DNA of 34,367 nt from Microcaldota archaeon (GTDB lineage: Archaea > Micrarchaeota > Micrarchaeia > Anstonellales > Anstonellaceae), in contig JAOAJY010000006.1 in NCBI GenBank assembly GCA_026413965.1, positions 1-34,367 on the forward strand, in the 5' to 3' direction. Each line of letters opens with the position of its first letter. The stretch's first letter is position 1. The notes under the pieces are model-generated. The model saw only the letters and a program-made list of their open reading frames with translations, did not search any database and was not told the DNA's origin. This document shows positions 29,121-34,367 of the stretch, piece by piece. The position numbers and the translations under genes were made by a program.

Positions 29121-30824
29121 ATGCTAGGCGAAGTCTCAACAGTCTCTCAGTTTTCATTTTTCATAATTTTTGCGCTTTTGGGAACTGTGCTTTCCATCAA
29201 GCTTCGGCAGCCCTATGTGGTCGGGCTTTTGATATTCGGGATGCTGTCTGGCCCAAACGCACTAGGCATAATTGTGGATGAGCAGCTGATTTCCACTTTT
29301 TCTGAGCTTGGGGCGGTTCTGCTTTTGTTTGCTGTCGGGATTGAGTTCTCGCTTCCAAAAATAATGAAATCTGGGCTGAAGGCGGTTGTCATAACCATCT
29401 TGAAGATGGGTGTTCTATTCCTTGTAAGCTATGAGGCCGCTCTTTTCTTCGGGCTGGACCTGACTTCTTCCTTGGTGGTGGGGGCAATGTTCTCCATCAC
29501 AAGCACCACCATCCTTTTCAAGCTGGTCACTGAGAAAGGCATGGCCAAAAACCCAACCCTTTCTCTCCTGTTTTCCATGCTGATTCTTGAGGACGTGGCC
29601 GCAATCGCCGCCCTTACTTTCTTTTCCACCATCGGAAGCAGCGCTGCAACTTATGAAGACAAGCTCCTGTCTGTTTTCCTCTCGCTAGGCTTTCTGGGCG
29701 TGTTCTATTCGCTTATAAGAAAGCCTGCGGAGCGGCTGATAGTTGACCTGACCTCCTCGCTTTCTCTTGAGATTGTGGTTTTTGTATCATTCTCTCTCTG
29801 CCTTGTGATGAGCATGATAGCGGATTTTGCAGGGCTTTCTCCCGCAATCGGCGCGTTTCTTGCAGGAAGCATCATTTCCGGGCTTCCAAATTCGCGCAAA
29901 ATAGAAAAAGCAATCCGCCCACTTCTTATGATGTTTGCATCCCTCTTTTTCCTTTCTTTGGGCATGCAAGTTGACCCGAAGATAGTGCTTTCCAACCTGC
30001 CATTCTCCATCTCCCTCACCATCCTTTTTGTGCTGGTGTGCTTTGCCTCTGTTTTCGCATTGCTTTACCTTACAGGCTCAAAATCAGAGAAAGCCATATT
30101 TGGGGCGTCAGCGGCAGTGGTTTTGGGCGAGTTCTCCCTGATTATCGCATCCACTTACAAAGGCGAGCACTCCGGCCTGCTTATTGCGGCAGGCTCTTTT
30201 GGCGTGGTTGCCACTGCGATAGTCTCCTCATTCCTTCTTGATAGGCAAAAGGTCATTATCAGAATGAAAGAGAGGCTTGCGCCATCATGGCTGCAAAGCT
30301 CCAGCCGTCCGCTTGCCTCCTACACCTCTGGGCTGATAAAAGACTTCTCGCCCAATGGCGCATTCTGGAAAGTTTCGCGCCTATGCTGGGCTTGCATAAG
30401 CAAGAAGCTTGCCCATATAGCTGCGATTGCTTTGGCGGTCTTTCTTGTGAGGCAAGCGACCGTAATGTTCCTTCCGCCCTCCATAGCCACTCCTTACCTG
30501 CGCGCCTCCATTCTCACAGCAGGAATACTTGCGGTCATCTACTACATTTACCTTATTCTGCTTGACCTTCGCCCCCTGGCGGACACTCTGAGCAGAACCA
30601 TAACCAGGCACAAAAGCAAATCTGCCCCCGAAAAGGCAATCCTGCGCGACATCCTGGCCGCTGTCATTCTTGCATTCTTGGCTTTCAATGTGCATGAAAT
30701 AGTTTTCTATCTCCATCTTCCAAAGATTTTCCTTTGGGTGGATGAGCTGCTATTCATCACGGCTGCCGCATTCCTTTGGGACATACTGATACAGGCGCAG
30801 CGCCTCCGCAGTGGCGCCAAATAG
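29121..30824 (+). CDS. CPA2-family monovalent cation/proton antiporter (KefB/NapA type)
   Basis: 567 residues, about 12 hydrophobic helices in the first 390. Family blocks include LRQPYVVGLLIFGMLSGP, LGAVLLLFAVGIEFSLPKI, GAMFSITSTTILFKLVTEKG, and LSPAIGAFLAGSIISGLP. The ion-binding pair in the fifth core helix reads Glu-Asp (LILEDVAAI) where relatives have Asn-Asp, Asp-Asp or Gln-Asp. There is no C-terminal TrkA-N/RCK domain; instead some 140 residues with three to four further membrane helices. The ATG at 29121 follows GGGTAATGCT, four bases after the previous gene. Transported ion cannot be told. Confidence 0.88.
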   Translation: MLGEVSTVSQFSFFIIFALLGTVLSIKLRQPYVVGLLIFGMLSGPNALGIIVDEQLISTFSELGAVLLLFAVGIEFSLPKIMKSGLKAVVITILKMGVLFLVSYEAALFFGLDLTSSLVVGAMFSITSTTILFKLVTEKGMAKNPTLSLLFSMLILEDVAAIAALTFFSTIGSSAATYEDKLLSVFLSLGFLGVFYSLIRKPAERLIVDLTSSLSLEIVVFVSFSLCLVMSMIADFAGLSPAIGAFLAGSIISGLPNSRKIEKAIRPLLMMFASLFFLSLGMQVDPKIVLSNLPFSISLTILFVLVCFASVFALLYLTGSKSEKAIFGASAAVVLGEFSLIIASTYKGEHSGLLIAAGSFGVVATAIVSSFLLDRQKVIIRMKERLAPSWLQSSSRPLASYTSGLIKDFSPNGAFWKVSRLCWACISKKLAHIAAIALAVFLVRQATVMFLPPSIATPYLRASILTAGILAVIYYIYLILLDLRPLADTLSRTITRHKSKSAPEKAILRDILAAVILAFLAFNVHEIVFYLHLPKIFLWVDELLFITAAAFLWDILIQAQRLRSGAK

Positions 30825-30827
30825 GCA

Positions 30828-30949
30828 CTAAATCTTCCTTACCAACACAGAAGCAATCCTTTCTTGGCCAGCGATAGCCGCCACCTTCTCATTTCTATTC
30901 GGATGCACTAGCCTCGTTGCGCGGGGTGCCATGAGGGCCCCGTCACGGC
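30828..30949 (-). other. GC-rich gap between convergent genes, able to fold; possible 34-aa ORF
   Basis: Between the antiporter stop and the minus-strand stop. On the minus strand TAGGCC (30952-30947) can pair with GGCTA further on, enclosing a hairpin CGGGGCC-loop-GGCACCCCG, and a second small hairpin GCG-GCTAT-CGC follows near 30889. An ATG at 30932 (minus) opens a 34-codon frame ending at 30828 (MAPRATRLVHPNRNEK...). No ribosome binding site is seen and I recognise no family. It could be a bidirectional terminator, a small RNA or a degraded gene. Confidence 0.25.
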
Positions 30950-32095
30950 CTAGCTTCCATCCTTTATTTTTTCTTCTATCACTTTTTTGAGAGAATACTC
31001 TTTGCCGTTCGAGTCCACGCCCAAAAGCTCTAGCCACAATATTTGTATTTCGGTTTTTTTCACAGGGGCAAACTCAAGGGTTATCCTTTTCTGCTTTCCT
31101 TTTATTTTGGCTTTTTTGGTCAGCCATGCCAGCTGGCTATCGTTTTGCCCGAAGCGGACATTTGATTTCATGCTGAGTATGCCTCCGCTTTCTCCAAGGT
31201 TCTGGAAGTCCATTTGAAGCGCCATCGCCTCTCCAATGCTGGCAAGCCTGCTGCTTTTTGGGATATACGCCAATTCCATCGGGGTTTTTACCTCTGAAGT
31301 CAGCTGCAGCGGCTGGCTTTTTGCGGGTTGCCGGTCAACATAGGCGGCGGTTTCCCTTATGTATGCATTCAGCACAAGCGGTCCGCTTCTTGCGGACTCC
31401 GGCAGGCTGAATTCTATCTTTATCTCCTGCTCTGCTCCGGGCTCAAGCGAAAACTTCTCAGGCTGGGCTCTTGCCTCAACAGACTTTCCGGACGAATCCG
31501 CCAAAGAATGCACCAATTCAGCATTTATTTTTCTTCCCGTGCCGTTTTTGCCTGCAAGCAGAACCTGGATGTTCTTCTGCCCGCAAGAAAGAGAAACCGG
31601 CAGACCTTGAATTGCGCTTATGGTTATGTTTCCCTCATCCTCCTCTTGCGGAATATTCATGTGCATGATTGGGCTCGAGCCAGCATAATCTCTATCTGCT
31701 TTGGCTGGCGGGAGGGATTTTTTCAGTGCAGATGCGGCATAAATGCTAGGATGTTTTATTTGCTCTGGCAAAGGTTTTTCGTGAGCCTCTTTTTTTTGGG
31801 CGTAAATCTCCCCAACCCCAAAATGCCTCATTCTTTTCAAATCCGCCCCGCTCATAAAAACGCGCTGGGGGTTTGTGTGCTCTGATTCCTTTCTTTGCTC
31901 ATAAAGCTTTGCTTCTATTTCGCTTATCAACTTCTGTTTCTTGGCTTCTCTTTTCTCCTGCTCCCTTCTTTCCTGCTCGGCCTTCTTCCTCCTCTCTTCT
32001 TGTATCCGAACATAGCATGTCATGCAATAGTCATGCCCTGAGTCAAACATCCCAATTTCATATTGCGTCCTGCATCGGTTGCATGTGTGCGGCAT
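30950..32095 (-). CDS. Zinc-finger, coiled-coil and Ig-like domain protein, function unknown
   Basis: 381 residues. Residues 5-27 form a treble-clef-like zinc site (CNRC ... CMTC). A long charged coiled coil follows (about 30-70: RRKKAEQERREQEKREAKKQK ...). Residues from about 155 onward have the alternating pattern of two beta-sandwich, Ig-like domains (VSLSCGQKNIQVLLAGKNGTGRKINAEL; FSLEPGAEQEIKIEFSLPES; LASIGEAMALQMDFQNLG). No signal peptide or membrane helix, so it is probably cytosolic. The ATG at 32095 sits 30 bases after the start of a TATA-like box, so the message may be leaderless. It does not match a named family. Confidence 0.65.
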   Translation of the reverse strand: MPHTCNRCRTQYEIGMFDSGHDYCMTCYVRIQEERRKKAEQERREQEKREAKKQKLISEIEAKLYEQRKESEHTNPQRVFMSGADLKRMRHFGVGEIYAQKKEAHEKPLPEQIKHPSIYAASALKKSLPPAKADRDYAGSSPIMHMNIPQEEDEGNITISAIQGLPVSLSCGQKNIQVLLAGKNGTGRKINAELVHSLADSSGKSVEARAQPEKFSLEPGAEQEIKIEFSLPESARSGPLVLNAYIRETAAYVDRQPAKSQPLQLTSEVKTPMELAYIPKSSRLASIGEAMALQMDFQNLGESGGILSMKSNVRFGQNDSQLAWLTKKAKIKGKQKRITLEFAPVKKTEIQILWLELLGVDSNGKEYSLKKVIEEKIKDGS

Positions 32096-32112
32096 GCTCT
32101 TCTTTCCGTTCC

Positions 32113-32126
32113 AAAATTTAAAAAAT
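32113..32126 (-). promoter_or_regulatory. TATA box for the zinc-finger protein gene
   Basis: AAAATTTAAAAAAT on the plus strand (TTTTTTAAATTTT on the minus), starting 30 bases before the ATG at 32095. The spacing would place the transcript start at or very near the start codon. Confidence 0.4.
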
Positions 32127-32144
32127 AGAGGGAATGCAAGCGCA

Positions 32145-32230
32145 AGCCCCTGGCGAGAATCGAACTCGCTGCCTGTTGTTTTCCTGAAGCTGAATACAAG
32201 ACAACCGCTCTACCGATGAGCTACAGGGGC
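32145..32230 (-). tRNA. tRNA-Thr(TGT) with a 14-nt intron
   Basis: Read on the minus strand: acceptor stem GCCCCTG (32230-32224) with CAGGGGC (32152-32146), U73; D-stem GCTC/GAGC; anticodon stem GTTGT (32205-32201) with ACAAC (32179-32175); anticodon TGT at 32198-32196; T-arm GCGAG-TTCGATT-CTCGC, not interrupted. The intron is at 37/38 (32194-32181). It is convergent with nothing nearby and divergent from eL40, sharing the AT-rich gap. CCA is not encoded. Confidence 0.9.
32181..32194 (-). other. Intron of tRNA-Thr, 14 nt (position 37/38)
   Basis: Central helix CTTG (positions 32-35) with CAGG, one wobble pair; bulges TAT and AAA; loop of seven bases. Cutting after the second base of each bulge gives anticodon loop CTTGTAA. 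Confidence 0.8.
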
Positions 32231-32255
32231 GATGCCAAAAGATGTTTGTGCATAA

Positions 32256-32267
32256 GCATTTAAACTT
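32256..32267. promoter_or_regulatory. Shared AT box between tRNA-Thr and eL40
   Basis: GCATTTAAACTT (TTTAAA at 32259-32264) lies about 30 bases from the tRNA-Thr 5' end on the minus strand and about 67 bases before eL40 on the plus strand. The palindromic core could serve either direction. Confidence 0.35.
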
Positions 32268-32330
32268 TGATTAGGGTAAATGCAGAAAGCCAATGCAGGC
32301 TGCAAAACCGCATGATTTTGAGGGGGTTGA

Positions 32331-32483
32331 ATGGGAAAATTCGCAGAAGCCGACGCCGTCATATCCAACATATTCATTTGCCGCAAATGCAAGGCAAGGA
32401 ACAAGCGAAGCTCCAAAAAATGCAGAAAATGCGGCTCAGTTTATCTTAGGCCAAAAAGGAAGGACATTCGTGTCAAGAAGTGA
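32331..32483 (+). CDS. rpl40e: Ribosomal protein eL40
   Basis: 50 residues, the usual size of archaeal L40e. The sequence MGKFAEADAVISNIFICRKC at its start, zinc cysteines 17, 20, 31 and 34 (CRKC and CRKC), and the ending YLRPKRKDIRVKK leave little doubt. It stands outside the main ribosomal run. The ATG at 32331 follows GAGGGGGTTGA. It is easily missed by length cut-offs. The next gene begins 15 bases after its stop. Confidence 0.93.
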   Translation: MGKFAEADAVISNIFICRKCKARNKRSSKKCRKCGSVYLRPKRKDIRVKK

Positions 32484-32497
32484 AGAAAGGGAATGCG

Positions 32498-32944
32498 ATG
32501 GAAGAAGGCGAAGTGGTCTTCACCGCAAGGTACAAGGATTGGGTGGTGGTCAAGAAGCTTTCCATAGATGGCAAGACCACTCCGCAGGAAATATCCGCAA
32601 TACTTGCCTCAATCGAATCCACTCTTTCGCGCAAGTCCTACCAATTCAGCGGAATCAACCAGGCTGCAATTGAGTCAGCCGCCTCAAAGCTTGCCCAAGG
32701 CAAAAGAAAATCGTTTTCCTCTTTGGCAGAAATCCTCTCCAGCATCAAGCCAGCCGAATTGAAAAAAGAGCTCCTTTCCGCATGCCCAACGCCTGCCCAT
32801 CTTCCAATTGCCGAAAATTATCTCCTGAAATGCCTGCTTGATTCTCTTGGCTTCAAGACAAATCTTGATGTTGAGACGCTTTCAGAAGCCTACCCTGAGA
32901 TAAAAGTGCCCAAGCCAAAAGGGAATTTCAAAAAGATGAAATGA
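32498..32944 (+). CDS. Unknown 148-aa protein downstream of eL40
   Basis: 148 residues, no signal peptide, no membrane helix, no cysteine pair pattern. The start MEEGEVVFTARYKDWVVVKKLSIDGKTTPQEISAILASIES suggests a small beta-sheet followed by helices; the rest is mixed helical with Ser/Ala/Lys (QAAIESAASKLAQGKRKSFSSLAEILSSIKPAELKKELL). I recognise no domain. The ATG at 32498 follows AAGAAAGGGAATGCG; a GTG at 32480 overlapping the eL40 stop would add six residues. Close coupling with eL40 hints at a translation-related role, but that is inference only. Confidence 0.65.
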   Translation: MEEGEVVFTARYKDWVVVKKLSIDGKTTPQEISAILASIESTLSRKSYQFSGINQAAIESAASKLAQGKRKSFSSLAEILSSIKPAELKKELLSACPTPAHLPIAENYLLKCLLDSLGFKTNLDVETLSEAYPEIKVPKPKGNFKKMK

Positions 32945-33060
32945 CTGCCTCCAAATCTTCATCTAAGCGAAGCGCCTTGAAATGCCCTTGCTTTGCTCTC
33001 AATCAAATCTTTCCCTCAAGCCATATTTTTTGGCAAGAAGCCTCGCATTTCAAAAAAGAA

Positions 33061-33070
33061 TTTTTAAATA
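33061..33070 (+). promoter_or_regulatory. TATA box for the beta-helix protein
   Basis: TTTTTAAATA begins 29 bases before the ATG at 33090, with an A-rich stretch (CAAAAAAGAA) upstream as BRE. This spacing predicts a leaderless message. Confidence 0.5.
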
Positions 33071-33089
33071 TGCTTGTTAAAATCTATGC

Positions 33090-34367
33090 ATGGGGTTCTC
33101 GAATGGCATCTTCAAAATCATCCTCTCTTTTTTTTTGTTCCAGGTATTTGCAGGCATGACCAATGCCTCCAACATATCAACTTGCACAATTCTAAGCTCG
33201 CCTAATACATTATACAATCTGACGCAAAATGTTTCAAGCCCATCGACATGCATAAATGTAACTGCCCAAAATGTCACTCTGGACTGCAAAGGCAACTCAA
33301 TCACAGGCACCAATGCTATAAACATGTACGGCGTTTTCTCCAACAGATTCAACACAACAATCAGGAATTGCAAGATATCCAACTATCAGCATGGGATATA
33401 CTTTGCAGGCTCAAATAACAGCTCCATAATCAATTCATCCTCATCTACAACGCATTCCTCAGGTTATGGCATTTTTCTATCATCAAGCCATGGCGTTTCA
33501 ATAACCAATTCCTCCTCCAACTCAACCTCAAGCTATGCAATTTATCTTTTCTCAAGCTCCAACAGCATAATCACCAACACCACCGCAACCTCCAACTCAA
33601 ACTACGCAATTTATCTTTCCTCAAGCTCCAACAACCAATTTTCCAACATAACAGCAACAGCCATCTCAAATACAGCCATCCATCTCTATTTAAGCCTCAA
33701 CAACCAAATTACAGAAACCACCGCAACCTCAAACTCTGGCTACGGAATTTATCTAGATTCTGCTTCCAACAATCAATTTTCCAAGGTCACAGCCACATCA
33801 ACATTGAACCATGGGATTTTCATTTCCTCAAGCTCCAACAACACAATTACCAACACCACCGCAACCTCCAACTCAACCTCAAGCTATGCAATTTATCTTT
33901 CCTCAAGCTCCAACAACACAATTACCAACACCACCGCAACCTCCAACTCAAGCACAGCCATCTATATTTCCTCAAGCTCCAACAACCAAATTACCAACTC
34001 CTCTTTCATAGGCTCAGTTGACTTCTATTTCAATCCAGGCACAATATCAAATTGCAACAACACAATTGCCAACAACACAGGAACAGGCGGAAAGCCAATC
34101 CTTTTCTACTCAGGAACAAGCGCATCCATTTCAAACATCCAAGCATCCACAATAGTGCTTTGCAATGCCTCAAACTCTCAAATATTCAATTCCTCATCAG
34201 GTCCAATCTCAATTTTCTACACAGACAACAACACAATTACCAACACCACCGCAACCTCCAACTCAAGCACAGCCATCTATATTTCCTCAGGCTCCAACAA
34301 CACAATTACCAGCACCACCGCAACCTCCAACTCAAGCACAGCCATCTATATTTCCTCAAGCTCCAAC
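33090..34367 (+). CDS. Secreted parallel beta-helix repeat protein (3' end outside window)
   Basis: 426 codons with no stop before the window edge. The N-terminus is a signal peptide (MGFSNGIFKIILSFFLFQVFAG). After a Cys-containing lead domain (STCTILSSPNTLYNL, STCINVTAQNVTLDCKGN, common at the start of such proteins) come tandem coils of 23-25 residues of the type NTITNTTATSNSSTAIYISSSSN. This is the NosD/periplasmic copper-binding-like right-handed beta-helix pattern with Asn ladders. Ser, Thr and Asn dominate and many NxS/T sites are present. It is probably a surface adhesin or carbohydrate-binding protein. The ATG at 33090 is in frame with the whole repeat region; it has no ribosome binding site but a TATA box 29 bases upstream. 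Confidence 0.8.
   Translation, partial: MGFSNGIFKIILSFFLFQVFAGMTNASNISTCTILSSPNTLYNLTQNVSSPSTCINVTAQNVTLDCKGNSITGTNAINMYGVFSNRFNTTIRNCKISNYQHGIYFAGSNNSSIINSSSSTTHSSGYGIFLSSSHGVSITNSSSNSTSSYAIYLFSSSNSIITNTTATSNSNYAIYLSSSSNNQFSNITATAISNTAIHLYLSLNNQITETTATSNSGYGIYLDSASNNQFSKVTATSTLNHGIFISSSSNNTITNTTATSNSTSSYAIYLSSSSNNTITNTTATSNSSTAIYISSSSNNQITNSSFIGSVDFYFNPGTISNCNNTIANNTGTGGKPILFYSGTSASISNIQASTIVLCNASNSQIFNSSSGPISIFYTDNNTITNTTATSNSSTAIYISSGSNNTITSTTATSNSSTAIYISSSSN
33560..34367 (+). repeat. Near-identical tandem coding repeats of 69-75 bp
   Basis: The segment GCAACCTCCAACTCAA recurs at 33585, 33861, 33936, 34251 and 34320. The spacings 33861-33936 (75) and 34251-34320 (69) equal 25 and 23 codons, one beta-helix coil. 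Copies are almost identical in DNA, not only in protein, so they are recent duplications or kept alike by recombination. The array runs off the window end. Confidence 0.75.

Noticed and set aside
33560-34367. Regular short repeats suggesting a CRISPR array
   Set aside because: The repeats keep one open frame, are 69-75 bp with no unique spacers, and encode beta-helix coils.

Overview
This window is an archaeal chromosome segment dominated by one long run of translation genes on the + strand. Many proteins are archaeal/eukaryotic-type (eS4, eL32, eL19, eL18, eL34, eL14, eL40, aIF1, RNase P protein Rnp1, Cbf5, Rpo3, Rpo10, EF-2), promoters look like BRE/TATA boxes, and several secreted or membrane proteins have no bacterial-style relatives that I recognise. 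The gene order is the classic euryarchaeal-type order. The absence of rpoK and enolase between rpo10 and uS2, the tiny non-canonical tRNA introns and the many unrecognised small surface proteins suggest a DPANN-type lineage such as Micrarchaeota or Diapherotrites. That placement is inference; no rRNA gene is present.

Layout. 1-332: C-terminal tail of a membrane-anchored surface protein. 426-2618: EF-2. 2615-4121 (minus): a predicted membrane metalloprotease and a small anchored protein. 4128-4351: divergent promoter plus a leader that can fold as a three-way junction. 4352-18467: uL3-uL4-uL23-uL2-uS19-uL22-uS3-uL29-aIF1-rnp1-uS17-uL14-uL24-eS4-uL5-uS14-uS8-uL6-eL32-eL19-uL18-uS5-uL30-uL15-SecY-Adk. 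18477-26618: DUF106-eL34-Cmk-eL14-Cbf5-tRNA-Ser-uS13-uS4-uS11-Rpo3-tRNA-Leu-eL18-uL13-uS9-Rpo10-tRNA-Pro-uS2. 26637-32095: accessory genes (cysteine-rich lipoprotein, tRNA-Leu, a helical protein, a CPA2-type antiporter, a zinc-finger/coiled-coil protein). 32145-34367: tRNA-Thr (minus), eL40 (missed by length-limited ORF calling), an unknown 148-aa protein and the N-terminal part of a beta-helix surface protein with near-identical repeats.

The genes together build the ribosome, the core of RNA polymerase assembly (Rpo3/Rpo10), the membrane insertion machinery (SecY and the DUF106 insertase), nucleotide kinases, and rRNA/tRNA processing (Cbf5, Rnp1). Spacing is very tight; stop codons are often inside or next to the next gene's GGTG-type ribosome binding site.

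The most striking feature is the tRNA set. All five tRNA genes are interrupted, by six short introns in total. Four introns lie in or at the edge of the T-loop (53/54, 56/57, 58/59, 58/59), where introns are rare; two lie at the usual 37/38. For each T-arm intron I could fold a bulge-helix-bulge with two 3-nt bulges around a 4-bp helix, and cutting after the second bulge nucleotide restores the same 7-nt T-loop TTCAAAT every time.
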